DNA of 64,000 nucleotides from Hyphomicrobiales bacterium 4NK60-0047b. Its GTDB lineage: Bacteria > Pseudomonadota > Alphaproteobacteria > Rhizobiales > HXMU1428-3. The stretch spans positions 310,001-374,000 of the forward strand of contig BAABWY010000002.1 in NCBI GenBank assembly GCA_040367435.1, read 5' to 3'. Under the pieces are notes generated by a model. That model ran no database searches. It was given only the letters and a program-made list of their open reading frames with translations, and was not told the origin of the DNA. This document shows, piece by piece, positions 1 through 8,078 of the stretch. Both the position numbers and the translations under genes were made by a program. Numbering within the stretch: position 1 is the first letter of the stretch; every line of letters starts with the position of its first letter.

Positions 1-570
1 ATCACTAGTAACAGCCTCAACCTTAGATGAAAGACTTGAGATTTGTTGCTTTAGGCCTTCAGCTTGGTTATTTTCAGAAAAATTTTGTAATTGTTTCTCA
101 AAGCCATTAAGTCGGCTCGCAAGTGTGGAGCTATTTTGAATTTCACCTGATGTTACCAATTGCGGCATAAATTGCTGACCAACCAGCGCCAATACCGCAC
201 CAATTATCGCAGCAAATAATGTTTTAAAAAATGAACCCGAAGATTTCTTTTGCTGAGAGAGAACAAGTTTAGTGATTTGATCAGCTGTGAGTTCAGTGTC
301 TACATCTTCAGGCTTTAAGTTTTCAGGCCCTAAGTCTGCTTTTTCTCCATCTGGAGAAGACGCCGTTTCCTCGGAATTTTTCTGTGTCTCATATTTAGAA
401 GAGTCTTTTTTAGAAACTTCTTTCTTCTCGGCCTCAGTATCCATCTTGGCTTCTTTATCTGTTGAGCTATCTTCAATAGCTTCAGAACTGACTTTTTCAG
501 CTTTTAAATCCAAAGTAGCAGCCGGTTTCTTAGTTCGGTTTCTACCCCGGTTTTGATCACGCCTGACCAT
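1..570 (-). CDS. Mitofilin-like inner-membrane protein (partial, N-terminal 190 codons)
   Basis: The frame opens with ATG at 568-570 on the minus strand and runs off the left edge of the window, so the stop is missing. The visible part starts with a basic stretch (MVRRDQNRGRNRTKK). A long Lys/Glu/Ser-rich, low-complexity cytoplasmic segment follows, then one hydrophobic helix at about residues 112-133 and the beginning of a coiled coil (LASRLNGFEKQL and onward). That architecture, directly downstream of hemC-hemD, is the one known for the COG4223 mitofilin-related proteins of alphaproteobacteria, which lie in the hemC-hemD-hemY neighbourhood and relate to the mitochondrial cristae protein Mic60. 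The assignment is from architecture and neighbours, since the conserved C-terminal domain lies outside the window. Confidence 0.75.
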   Translation of the reverse strand, partial: MVRRDQNRGRNRTKKPAATLDLKAEKVSSEAIEDSSTDKEAKMDTEAEKKEVSKKDSSKYETQKNSEETASSPDGEKADLGPENLKPEDVDTELTADQITKLVLSQQKKSSGSFFKTLFAAIIGAVLALVGQQFMPQLVTSGEIQNSSTLASRLNGFEKQLQNFSENNQAEGLKQQISSLSSKVEAVTSD

Positions 571-878
571 ATTTAACTCCAAACAAAATTAACAAACAAA
601 AAGAACCCAATGATTATACTCTTAATATAATCACTTGTACCCGATCTGAAAATGGCTATTCAGAAAATATTTACTTCCCCAATAGAGAAACAAAAAAATA
701 AAATCAGGACATATGAAAATAAGAGACTGAACAAGGAACTCTACCGAGAAAATAAGGCTCAAATATAAAATATTCGTCACCAAACATCATTTTATTTCAA
801 TATATTAACGGGCATATTAAAGAAATATGCCTTTATATGAGGCAAAATAGAGTATTCTGACCATTCAAGAGGAGAACC
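571..878. other. Gene-free gap between hemD and the mitofilin-like gene
   Basis: A 308 bp AT-rich gap. The only structure I see is a small hairpin at about 812-831 (GGCATATT paired with AATATGCC) without a convincing T-tract on the minus strand. It lies downstream of hemD and upstream of the mitofilin-like gene, so it probably carries that gene's own promoter, but I could not define one. Confidence 0.4.
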
Positions 879-1676
879 CTACTCCCTCAATGTTTCTTTG
901 ATACAATCAATCATACGTGATTGAGACGGAAATGAAGAAACATCAACAAAAGGAAGCTCAATCCCAAGCTGCTGATCAACCAACTCACATTTCAAAACAT
1001 CAGCAACCGTCTCAGAGAGACAAAAATGCTGAATATTTACCACATGTTGTTTAAGGTCATAAAGCTTCATCAAAGAACTATAAACCCGCGCTGTTCGGGG
1101 AGACATAAGAACAACGGCCCCTATTTCATTGTTTTTTAGCTCGTTAATCAATTCTGATGATAACTCATTCGCTTCCTTCATTTGATAACAAATAACATCT
1201 TCAAACTGATGCTTCATAGGCGTATGATCAGATTCAAACTCAACTTTTAAAGCAAACGACTGTTCATCTCCGCGTAAATTAACAATGCGTTTTGAAATAC
1301 CATCATCACAACCTTGATCATATTCACGAATAAGCGGTAGTAAACCTTCAGCCCGCCCTGGTCCAACTCGTACATCTTTAAAACCAATCAACCGTGCCAA
1401 CTCTCCCGTCGCCTTTCCAACAGTAAAAAAGGGCAGGTGAGTATATTTTTCAAAATCTTTCATTTGAGAAAAAGCACGGACCCCATTTCGGCTCGTCGCC
1501 ACCAAAGCACCAACAGGAGGAGAGTTCAAAAACAACTGAGGATCAAGATCTAAAAATTCAACATCAAGCAAAGAATAGAAAGTTGGAGTAACAGAAACAG
1601 CCAGGTCAGCAGCCTCAAGCTCTTCACAAAATCTTCGAGCATCTAATTCTGGTCGCGTGATCCATATCTTAAACAA
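879..1676 (-). CDS. hemD: Uroporphyrinogen-III synthase
   Basis: A 265-residue protein. It would cyclise hydroxymethylbilane to uroporphyrinogen III, the last common step of tetrapyrrole synthesis in the cytosol. The N-terminus (IWITRPELDARRF) and the ATSRNGVRAF segment near residue 60 are typical of the HemD family, and the length is usual. HemD is poorly conserved, so its place directly after hemC, 95 bp away on the same strand, carries weight. The start is TTG, with GGAG about 11 nt upstream; no better in-frame ATG lies nearby. Confidence 0.88.
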   Translation of the reverse strand: MFKIWITRPELDARRFCEELEAADLAVSVTPTFYSLLDVEFLDLDPQLFLNSPPVGALVATSRNGVRAFSQMKDFEKYTHLPFFTVGKATGELARLIGFKDVRVGPGRAEGLLPLIREYDQGCDDGISKRIVNLRGDEQSFALKVEFESDHTPMKHQFEDVICYQMKEANELSSELINELKNNEIGAVVLMSPRTARVYSSLMKLYDLKQHVVNIQHFCLSETVADVLKCELVDQQLGIELPFVDVSSFPSQSRMIDCIKETLRE

Positions 1677-1771
1677 ATTTAAAAGATCTCCACAAATGGT
1701 ACTCAGCTCAAAGCCTATTAGAAAGTCGACAACTTATATTGGCCTTTGTTATACTAAGAGGTCTAGCCCCC

Positions 1772-2698
1772 CTACTCAACAAGGGACGCTAAAAATTCTG
1801 GTCCAGCTTTTTCAATCAAGCTTTGAGCGCTCTCAATTCCGATCTCAGTCGCTTTGTCAATCGAGCCTTTACGGTCATCAAAAAAAGAACGCTCTCCATT
1901 ATGAGCTAAAATTTCACCTCGAAAGCGGATCTGATCATCTTCTATTTCAGCCAAAGCTGCAATAGGTGTACGACAAGATCCATCAAGCTTCCTTAAAAAA
2001 GCACGCTCAGCAGTGACACAAATTTCTGTCTCTTTATCATTCAATACAGCAACAAGCGGTTCAACACGCTCATCGCCAGTGCGGCATTCAATGCCAATCG
2101 CCCCTTGAGCTACAGCTGGCAACATCACATCTGTCTCAATAGAGGCAGTAAGTTCGCCCAACAGTCCCAAACGTCTCAACCCGGCTACAGCCAAAAATGT
2201 AGCAGCCACTTCACCGCGCTCCAACTTCTCCAATCGTGTTTGAACAGACCCTCTAAACGTCACGACCTCCAAATCAGGGCGTCTCTTTTTGACCTGAGCT
2301 TGTCGCCGCAAACTCGACGTTCCAACAACTGCCCCTTGCGGCAATTCATCAATATTTGAAACAGTACGACTAATAAACCCATCACGTACATCTTCGCGCG
2401 GTAAATGAGCAGTTATACGGAGTTCATCAATCAACTGAGTTTGGACATCCTTCATAGAATGAACAGCCAGGTCAATCGAACCATCTAACAAAGCCTGCTC
2501 AATCTCTTTGGTAAAAAGTCCCTTGCCACCAAAATCTCTCAAAGCCTTATCTTGAATGCGATCTCCTTCAGTGGAAATCACTTTAATCTCAATCTTATCT
2601 TCAGCTATGTCATGGGCCTTCATTAAACGCTTACGAGTTTCATAAGCTTGCGCCAATGCAAGCGGACTACCACGTGTGCCGATCTTAAGTTTCGTCAT
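1772..2698 (-). CDS. hemC: Hydroxymethylbilane synthase (porphobilinogen deaminase)
   Basis: It joins four porphobilinogen units into hydroxymethylbilane, the substrate of the HemD encoded next door. The protein begins MTKLKIGTRGSPLALAQA and carries the AVHSMKDVQT segment with the catalytic aspartate. Near the C-terminus, LDGSCRTPIAA holds the cysteine that binds the dipyrromethane cofactor. I chose the ATG at 2698 (308 aa). The longer frame back to 2785 adds 29 residues unlike the family, whereas AAGGAG lies about 11 nt before 2698. It is divergent from tsaD. Confidence 0.95.
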   Translation of the reverse strand: MTKLKIGTRGSPLALAQAYETRKRLMKAHDIAEDKIEIKVISTEGDRIQDKALRDFGGKGLFTKEIEQALLDGSIDLAVHSMKDVQTQLIDELRITAHLPREDVRDGFISRTVSNIDELPQGAVVGTSSLRRQAQVKKRRPDLEVVTFRGSVQTRLEKLERGEVAATFLAVAGLRRLGLLGELTASIETDVMLPAVAQGAIGIECRTGDERVEPLVAVLNDKETEICVTAERAFLRKLDGSCRTPIAALAEIEDDQIRFRGEILAHNGERSFFDDRKGSIDKATEIGIESAQSLIEKAGPEFLASLVE

Positions 2699-2909
2699 GA
2701 GATTAAAAACACTCCTTAAAGCAACAAATGGGGTCACCGCCCCTAAAATAGTCTCATAGCACATCACAATATGAAAATAGAACACCCAAAACCTATGTTT
2801 TCTGTGATCTGTGCTAAATAATAGCCGAGCTTAGTTCGTTTTATCCTGTGTTTGAGAAGAAAGGTAAAAAAAAACTTGCCCTTACCTCTCTGAATGATAT
2901 TTCAAGATC

Positions 2910-4022
2910 ATGAATAACAAACCTTTAAAAGATCTAGACCCAATAAAAGTTTTAGCTATTGAAACCAGCTGTGATGAAACAGCTGCAAGTGTGATAGAGC
3001 GCCATCCTGATGGGTCTGGTAAAATTCTTTCCAATATAGTCCGTACTCAACTGGAAGAACATGCCGCCTTTGGTGGGGTCGTGCCTGAAATTGCCGCACG
3101 CGCTCATTGTGAAGCGTTGGACAAGATTATCAAAGCCGCCATGCTTGAAGCAGACTGCGAGTTTAAAGACCTAGACGCAATCGGCGCGTCAAGCGGCCCA
3201 GGGCTCATTGGCGGATTGCTGGTTGGCACAATGACAGCAAAAGCAATCGCCTCAGTTCACAAACTCCCTTACATAGGGGTTAATCATTTGGCTGGGCACG
3301 CACTCACTGCTGGCTTAACCAATCAAACAAAACCACCCTACCTTTTGCTTTTGGTCTCTGGTGGCCATACTCAATTACTCTGGATTGAAGCTGTTGGTAA
3401 ATACACCCGCATTGGCAGTACCATTGATGATGCCCTTGGTGAAGCCTTTGATAAAACCGCAAAACTATTAGGGCTTGGTTATCCAGGCGGTCCAGAAGTT
3501 GAAAAATGGGCCAAGGAAGGAAATGAAAACCGCTTCAAACTACCCTCACCATTAAAGGGGCGTAAAGAACCAAATTTTTCTTTCTCTGGCCTGAAAACCG
3601 CTTTAAGGCAACAAGCTGAAAAATTACAGCCTTTGTCAGATCAAGACATACACGACCTTTGTGCTTCCTTTCAAAAAGCCCTGATTTCAAGTGTGATGGA
3701 TAGAGTGAAAATGGCGCTTCTCCAGTTGGATAAGCAATTTCCAATAAATGAGGAAAGAAAATTTGTTGTCGCCGGCGGCGTTGCAGCCAATCAAAAACTA
3801 AAATCTGAGTTAGAAAAATTTAGCGAAACACATAATCTAACTTTAATAGTCCCACCGCCCGCATTATGTACAGATAACGCTGCTATGATCGCCTGGGCAG
3901 CAGCCGAACAATTTGCAAACGGTCAAAGTGACCCTCTGTCTACACCTGTCCGATCTAGGTGGCCCTTGGATGAAAATGCAAAACCAATTCTCGGCTCTGG
4001 GAAAGCCGGTACAAAAGCGTGA
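2910..4022 (+). CDS. tsaD: tRNA N6-threonylcarbamoyladenosine transferase TsaD
   Basis: This is the catalytic subunit that transfers threonylcarbamoyl to A37 of ANN-decoding tRNAs, working with TsaB and TsaE. Visible motifs are IETSCDET near the N-terminus, VVPEIAARAH, the metal-binding HLAGHA, SGGHTQLLW in the ATPase core, and GGVAANQKL near residue 290. At 370 aa the length is normal. It is divergent from hemC and followed by gpsA, the usual alphaproteobacterial arrangement. The 125 bp between tsaD and gpsA holds short REPs. Confidence 0.96.
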   Translation: MNNKPLKDLDPIKVLAIETSCDETAASVIERHPDGSGKILSNIVRTQLEEHAAFGGVVPEIAARAHCEALDKIIKAAMLEADCEFKDLDAIGASSGPGLIGGLLVGTMTAKAIASVHKLPYIGVNHLAGHALTAGLTNQTKPPYLLLLVSGGHTQLLWIEAVGKYTRIGSTIDDALGEAFDKTAKLLGLGYPGGPEVEKWAKEGNENRFKLPSPLKGRKEPNFSFSGLKTALRQQAEKLQPLSDQDIHDLCASFQKALISSVMDRVKMALLQLDKQFPINEERKFVVAGGVAANQKLKSELEKFSETHNLTLIVPPPALCTDNAAMIAWAAAEQFANGQSDPLSTPVRSRWPLDENAKPILGSGKAGTKA

Positions 4023-4032
4023 AGAATATAAA

Positions 4033-4092
4033 GCGGATGCCCGCGACGGTTGCTGGTAGGCAACTGAAGGAGCATTTAAAAATCACCTGAAG
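4033..4092 (+). repeat. Short REP nested within a split short REP (tsaD-gpsA gap)
   Basis: The inner hairpin at 4043-4073 has arms GGTTGC and GCAAC around TGGTAG, followed by TGAAGGAGC. It is flanked by what looks like the 5' half (GCGGATGC, 4033-4040) and the 3' tail (ACCTGAAGC, about 4084-4092) of another copy. It belongs to the short REP family repeated from here to 63.9 kb. The outer copy is degenerate, so the nesting is an inference. Confidence 0.65.
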
Positions 4093-4102
4093 CAAATAGA
4101 CC

Positions 4103-4130
4103 TGCGGATGCATAGTGGGCATCTGAAGCA
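4103..4130 (+). repeat. Short REP upstream of gpsA
   Basis: Outer arms TGC (4103-4105) and GCA (4128-4130), inner arms GATGC and GCATC, loop ATAGTGG and bulge TGAA. The inner arms differ from the common GTTGC/GCAAC type but pair just as well. It ends 17 nt before the gpsA start codon and probably lies in the tsaD-gpsA transcript. Confidence 0.85.
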
Positions 4131-4147
4131 AAAAGAAAGACATCGAA

Positions 4148-5149
4148 ATGAGCACATATAAAAATATTGGTGTTGTTGGCGGCGGCGCCTGGGGAACTGC
4201 TCTAGCGCAATCAGCTTGTTTAGCTGGATGCAACGTCACACTATGGGCTCGCGAAGAAGATACTGTAAACAACATCAATCAAAACCATGTAAATACTGCG
4301 TTCCTAAAAGACGTCCCGCTAGATCAGAAACTCACCGCAACAACAAGTTTGGCAGAAATAGCAAAACAAGACGCCATTCTAATCGTCACGCCAGCTCAAT
4401 TTGTAAGAGCCGTCTTAATCGATTTAGTGCCTTTTTTAAAATCCTCCAATACACCTCTTATCATATGTGCAAAAGGCATAGAGCAAAGCTCATCCAAATT
4501 AATGACAGATGTCATTGCCGAGACAATACCAAATGCAACACCAGCCATACTGTCAGGGCCAAGCTTTGCAAGCGATGTGGCCAAAGGCCTACCAACAGCT
4601 GTCACCCTCGCTGCTAAAGATAAAACTCTAGGCAAAGAACTGGCCAATGCCCTTAGTCACAAAGCGCTCCGCCCCTATTGGACTGATGACCTCATTGGTG
4701 TTCAAATTGGCGGTGCTATTAAGAATGTCCTCGCCATAGCAGCAGGCATAGTAATGGGACAAAATTTAGGGGCCAGTGCCCATGCCAGCTTAATCTCAAG
4801 AGGTTTTGCTGAACTAAGCCGTTTTGGTGAAAGCTATGGAGCTAAGAGAGAAACAATGATGGGACTTTCAGGCCTTGGGGATTTAGTTCTAACCTGCTCA
4901 AGTCCACAATCAAGAAACATGTCCTTAGGCATTGAACTCGGTAAAGGCAAAACCCTGGATGAAGTCCTGGCCAGCAGAAATTCTGTTAGTGAAGGTGTCT
5001 ACACAGCGTCAGCCGTTGTTGAAATAAGCCGTCAGAGAAATTTTGAAATGCCCATTTCAGAAGCTGTAGAAGCCATCGTCACAAATAAACAGTCCGTCAA
5101 TGACGCAATCACCAAGCTATTGTCCCGCCCTTTAAAAGAAGAGATTTAA
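4148..5149 (+). CDS. gpsA: NAD(P)-dependent glycerol-3-phosphate dehydrogenase
   Basis: It reduces dihydroxyacetone phosphate to sn-glycerol-3-phosphate for phospholipid synthesis in the cytosol. The Rossmann motif VGGGAWGTALAQ is at residues 8-19. GPSFASDVAKGLPTAV near residue 140 and GGAIKNVLAIAAG near 195, with the catalytic lysine, match the family. At 333 aa it is full length. It follows tsaD on the same strand and was probably co-transcribed with it before or despite the REP-filled gap. Confidence 0.96.
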   Translation: MSTYKNIGVVGGGAWGTALAQSACLAGCNVTLWAREEDTVNNINQNHVNTAFLKDVPLDQKLTATTSLAEIAKQDAILIVTPAQFVRAVLIDLVPFLKSSNTPLIICAKGIEQSSSKLMTDVIAETIPNATPAILSGPSFASDVAKGLPTAVTLAAKDKTLGKELANALSHKALRPYWTDDLIGVQIGGAIKNVLAIAAGIVMGQNLGASAHASLISRGFAELSRFGESYGAKRETMMGLSGLGDLVLTCSSPQSRNMSLGIELGKGKTLDEVLASRNSVSEGVYTASAVVEISRQRNFEMPISEAVEAIVTNKQSVNDAITKLLSRPLKEEI

Positions 5150-5180
5150 TTTCGAAAATCATTACATGCCAAAATAAAAA

Positions 5181-5208
5181 AACTGCGGAGCTAAAAAGCC
5201 CCGCAGTT
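5181..5208 (-). terminator. Intrinsic terminator of ompW
   Basis: AACTGCGG (5181-5188) pairs with CCGCAGTT (5201-5208). Read on the minus strand the hairpin is followed by a run of T residues (the A-run at about 5171-5182), so it best serves the minus-strand ompW gene ending at 5287. It could also stop gpsA transcripts, though the plus side has no T-tract. Confidence 0.8.
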
Positions 5209-5286
5209 CCAATCATTAGAAAAAGAAGACTGCAATCAAACTTTTTCTAATTCCAGTATTCTTCTCTATAAATTTAGTGCGTTAGC

Positions 5287-5976
5287 TTAGAAACGATACC
5301 CCAAACCAACACCGAAAATCCATGGGTCAACATCAATATCTGCACGAACCGGAATTGCACCTAAATTTGTCTTAGCATCAACATTCAGCCATGTCTTTTT
5401 AACATCAACATTGAGATACCAATTGTCTCTAACCTGAATATCAACACCTGCTTGCAGTGAAAAACCGAAACCATTGTCAATTTTCAAACCGTTAAAACCA
5501 GTTGCATTACCTTCACTGAAGATCAAACTATAATTAACACCTGCACCAACATAAGGTTTTATCCCATTTCCAATATCAAAATGATACTGCAACATCAAGT
5601 GCGGTGGAATAATATAGAAATCACCAACATCTACACCAGTAAGACTTCCAGAACCCTCAACATCATGCTTTGAAATCGCTAAAACAAGTTCCAAAGCAAT
5701 ATTCTTAGTTAAAAAATAAGTAATATCCAGTTCTGGTACATATCGATCATCAATATCAAGACCAGCAGTTGGTGCAGCTGCACCATTAATACTAACATCA
5801 GTGTCAGTATCAGGTAAAATCCCTAAAGCCCGTACACGAATAAGCCATTTGGCATAATTTTCTTCAACCGGCGTCATTTCACTGGCATTAACTGATGACT
5901 TAATGCCATCAACACTAAAAACACCTATGCCAATTAATAAAGCGATTGCATAAGCTATAAAACTATTTCTCTTCAT
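5287..5976 (-). CDS. ompW: OmpW-family outer-membrane beta-barrel protein
   Basis: A 229-residue precursor. A signal peptide is visible (KRNSFIAYAIALLIGIGVF and onward, probable cleavage near residue 32). The mature part has alternating hydrophobic strands typical of an eight-stranded barrel and the C-terminal aromatic ending FGVGLGYRF that the Bam machinery recognises. PELDITYFLTKNIALEL and the GAGVNYSLIF segment match the OmpW family (PF03922), small porins for hydrophobic compounds. The gene is monocistronic, with a terminator at 5181-5208 and an FNR/FixK-type box upstream, which suggests oxygen-responsive control as known for enterobacterial ompW. Confidence 0.88.
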   Translation of the reverse strand: MKRNSFIAYAIALLIGIGVFSVDGIKSSVNASEMTPVEENYAKWLIRVRALGILPDTDTDVSINGAAAPTAGLDIDDRYVPELDITYFLTKNIALELVLAISKHDVEGSGSLTGVDVGDFYIIPPHLMLQYHFDIGNGIKPYVGAGVNYSLIFSEGNATGFNGLKIDNGFGFSLQAGVDIQVRDNWYLNVDVKKTWLNVDAKTNLGAIPVRADIDVDPWIFGVGLGYRF

Positions 5977-6053
5977 AATATGTCCCCTCTTGAAAAGAGC
6001 TTTAAAATAAGGTCAAGCTTCAAGATGGTTTTCATATCCCCGATCGAAAATCT

Positions 6054-6067
6054 TTGAGAAATATCAA
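6054..6067. promoter_or_regulatory. FNR/FixK-type box upstream of ompW
   Basis: TTGAGAAATATCAA is a near-perfect dyad and matches the FNR/FixK consensus TTGAT-N4-ATCAA at all but one half-site base. It lies 78-91 bp before the ompW start codon, a plausible distance for an activator site with a short 5' UTR. That oxygen control applies is inferred from the motif and from what is known of ompW in other bacteria. Confidence 0.6.
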
Positions 6068-6223
6068 TACTGAAAATTTCTATACGGATAATAAAACCAA
6101 ATTACTTAAAGCCTCACCCTAATTCCACCAAGCTTTCATAGAGACGTGTGAGAAAACAATGCGGCATTTAGTTAAACTAAAGTATAAAAGTTTTTCTGAT
6201 GCAATTTGGCATCTATTTTAATT

Positions 6224-6328
6224 TTAACTGATAACTCGGTATTCAGTTACTCTCCAAATTGCAAAGATAAGAGCCAGTGGAATTAAAAAAAATGCCACGA
6301 GAAATATCGCGGCATTGAAAAAACGCAT
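6224..6328 (-). CDS. Possible 34-residue single-span membrane peptide
   Basis: A short minus-strand frame from ATG (6326-6328) to TAA (6224-6226). It encodes a highly hydrophobic segment (AAIFLVAFFLIPLALIFAIW) followed by a charged tail (RVTEYRVIS). It looks like a single-pass helix with a positively charged end, as in many bacterial small membrane proteins. There is no strong Shine-Dalgarno sequence, and part of the frame overlaps a hairpin at about 6289-6318 that resembles a terminator. It may be chance. Confidence 0.25.
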   Translation of the reverse strand: MRFFNAAIFLVAFFLIPLALIFAIWRVTEYRVIS

Positions 6329-6574
6329 GAGAGATTCGTTTTTTTGCTAATGAATGATCAGATAAAGTTACCCATGAGGATGGAATAATAACTCATAAAT
6401 TGATTAAACATGCTGTTGTTAATCGTAAATAATGGCTTTCCTTATATAAAGAGATCCAAAATCACTGAAGCATTCATCGCTTAAATAAGTGTTCCAAAAT
6501 TGCCAAACATAAACAATGTGACAAATAGCTAAAATCAATTCTTTTTTAACCCTCCGAAAATAAAAATCAAAAAA

Positions 6575-6644
6575 ATGCGGCAATGCAGCATTTTTTACTT
6601 GCATTGCTGCGATGCAGCGTATATATACAATGCAGACGCAGCAT
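6575..6644 (+). promoter_or_regulatory. Phasin promoter overlapped by TGC-rich PhaR-type sites
   Basis: A TTGCAT -35 (6599-6604) and a TATATA -10 (6622-6627) are separated by 17 bp. Three clusters of TGC/GCA repeats surround and fill the promoter: ATGCGGCAATGCAGCA at 6575-6590, TGCATTGCTGCGATGCAG at 6600-6617 and AATGCAGACGCAGCAT at 6629-6644. PhaR of Paracoccus and Rhodobacter is known to bind such TGC/GCAG tracts and repress phaP. Here phaR is the next gene, so repression relieved by polyhydroxyalkanoate granules is the likely logic. Confidence 0.65.
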
Positions 6645-6680
6645 AAATAGGGCAGACACCCAAATTCGGAGATGATCAAA

Positions 6681-7097
6681 ATGACTAAATTACAAACACC
6701 AGATTTCGCAAAAGCTTTCGAAAACCTTTTCGCTTCAGCAGACACATCAGCTTTTAATGACGTTTTCAAAAACGCAGCTGAATTCAACAGCAAAATTAGC
6801 GACATCGCTATTAAAGCAGCTGAAAAAAATGCAGAACTTAGCCAAGCTTGGACAAAAGAAACACTAAGCAAATTAGAAACAGTAGCTAAACCTGCAACAG
6901 ATCCTAAAGAATACGCTCAAGTGATTTCAGAATTCACAACAGCTCAAGCTAAAGCAACTCCTGAGCATATCACAGCATTCGCTGAAGTAGCTAAACAAGC
7001 TCAAATGGACACAATGGAAGTTCTTCTTTCAGCTGGCCAAGAAGCTCAAACTAAAGCTACAACAGCTACTAAAAAGACAACAAGAAAAGCTTCTTAA
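6681..7097 (+). CDS. phaP: Phasin (polyhydroxyalkanoate granule surface protein)
   Basis: A 138-residue, Ala/Lys/Glu/Gln-rich, entirely helical protein without membrane spans. It shows the AWTKETLSKLETVAK and QAKATPEHITAFAE heptad-like pattern of the phasin family (PF09361) and ends in a basic KKTTRKAS tail. Phasins coat intracellular polyester granules and control their size. I start at the ATG at 6681, which sits 9 nt after GGAG; an ATG at 6672 directly abuts that GGAG and is unlikely. The promoter region carries PhaR-type sites and phaR follows. Confidence 0.85.
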   Translation: MTKLQTPDFAKAFENLFASADTSAFNDVFKNAAEFNSKISDIAIKAAEKNAELSQAWTKETLSKLETVAKPATDPKEYAQVISEFTTAQAKATPEHITAFAEVAKQAQMDTMEVLLSAGQEAQTKATTATKKTTRKAS

Positions 7098-7136
7098 GTC
7101 TTTATAAAAGTTTTTCCTTCCCAGAGGATCACTTCA

Positions 7137-7170
7137 AGTGGGCGCATCTAAAAAGGTGTGCCCACTTTTT
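7137..7170 (+). terminator. Intrinsic terminator after the phasin gene
   Basis: AGTGGGC (7137-7143) pairs with GCCCACT (7160-7166) and is followed by a T run. It separates the abundant phasin message from phaR, which has its own upstream region. Confidence 0.85.
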
Positions 7171-7280
7171 CTTTGTTGCACCAAAGCTCAAGGTCTGACA
7201 GAGTTATCGCTGAATGCTGCACCGCAACAAAGTTTGTGGTAAAATAATTCATTGTATAACTATCATTACCGGAGCCTTCC

Positions 7281-7946
7281 ATGACAAGTGAAAACGAAAC
7301 CATCCTAATCAAACGTTATGCAAGCCGGCGTCTATATAATACAATGATCAGCGATTACGTAACATTAGACGAAATCGCACAATATATAAGAGATGGCAAA
7401 GACGTAAAAATCGTTGATAGAAAATCAGGTGATGATTTAACAAGACAATACTTAATGCAAATCATCACAGATTACGAAAGCCGTGGTGAAAACGTCCTAC
7501 CAATAAATGTTCTCACAGATATTGTCCGTTCATATAATGATCAGGCACAAAGTTTCATTCCTGACTTTCTCTCACAATCATATGAGATGCTTAAGCAGCA
7601 GCAAAAAGAAGTTATATCTAACTTCTCACAAAACATCCCAGATAGCCTCAATCCATTAAACAACCTTCCCAAAATGGAAGGGTTTGATCAATGGCAAAAA
7701 ATGCAGGCAAATTTCCTAAATCAAATGATGGGTCCAATTGCAACAAGCATGGGCACATCAATGGGAAATAACAGAAGCGAAGAACAACCTGAGAGTGATG
7801 TAGAAGAAGAAGAAAAGAACACTTCAGATAAAGCCCAAAAAAGAAAATCTACAAAAAAAACCTCTGCCGAAAAAGATAAAGATCAAGATATTGAAGCTAT
7901 GAAAAAACAATTGGCCGAGCTGCAATCCAAATTGCAAGATATGTAA
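7281..7946 (+). CDS. phaR: Polyhydroxyalkanoate synthesis repressor PhaR
   Basis: A 221-residue regulator. The N-terminal domain (about 1-70, IKRYASRRLYNTMISDYVTLDEIAQYI split over several helices) is the PHB/PHA accumulation regulator DNA-binding domain, followed by the PHB_acc region near residues 80-130. A Met/Asn-rich linker and an acidic, then Lys-rich, coiled tail (QDIEAMKKQLAELQSKLQDM) end the protein. PhaR binds the granules and, when free, represses phasin. A TGC-rich stretch (TGCTGCACCGCA, about 7215-7226) upstream suggests autoregulation. The start has GGAG 6 nt ahead. Confidence 0.92.
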   Translation: MTSENETILIKRYASRRLYNTMISDYVTLDEIAQYIRDGKDVKIVDRKSGDDLTRQYLMQIITDYESRGENVLPINVLTDIVRSYNDQAQSFIPDFLSQSYEMLKQQQKEVISNFSQNIPDSLNPLNNLPKMEGFDQWQKMQANFLNQMMGPIATSMGTSMGNNRSEEQPESDVEEEEKNTSDKAQKRKSTKKTSAEKDKDQDIEAMKKQLAELQSKLQDM

Positions 7947-7998
7947 AGAGCAAAAACTCAATCACTAAAATAAGAAGTGATGTTTTTTGCTCTTTTTA
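7947..7998 (+). terminator. Terminator-like hairpin after phaR
   Basis: AGAGCAAAAA at the 5' side pairs with TTTTTTGCTCT at the 3' side, with an inner AATCACT/AAGTGAT stem, and is followed by TTTTTATC. It is a long A-T capped hairpin consistent with termination of phaR. Confidence 0.7.
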
Positions 7999-8015
7999 TC
8001 TCTTTTATTTAATTC

Positions 8016-8058
8016 CTAGAGCATCTCATTAAATTCGATTTAAAGTGACATGCTCTAG
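8016..8058. repeat. AGAGCAT-type inverted repeat (copy 1)
   Basis: CTAGAGCAT (8016-8024) and ATGCTCTAG (8050-8058) are perfect 9-bp inverted arms around an AT-rich interior. Two further copies occur in the window (29234-29274 and 50269-50311). Similar AGAGCAT palindromes are common intergenic repeats in rhizobial genomes. Confidence 0.8.
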
Positions 8059-8078
8059 TTTTAAAAACCGTAACGATC

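Noticed and set aside
287-556. Plus-strand 89-codon frame at the left edge
   Set aside because: Antisense of the acidic, Ser-rich segment of the mitofilin-like gene; low-complexity Ser/Phe composition is what such a shadow gives.
6419-6871. Minus-strand 150-codon frame
   Set aside because: Its first half is the antisense of the phasin gene, it overlaps the phasin promoter, and it has no ribosome site.
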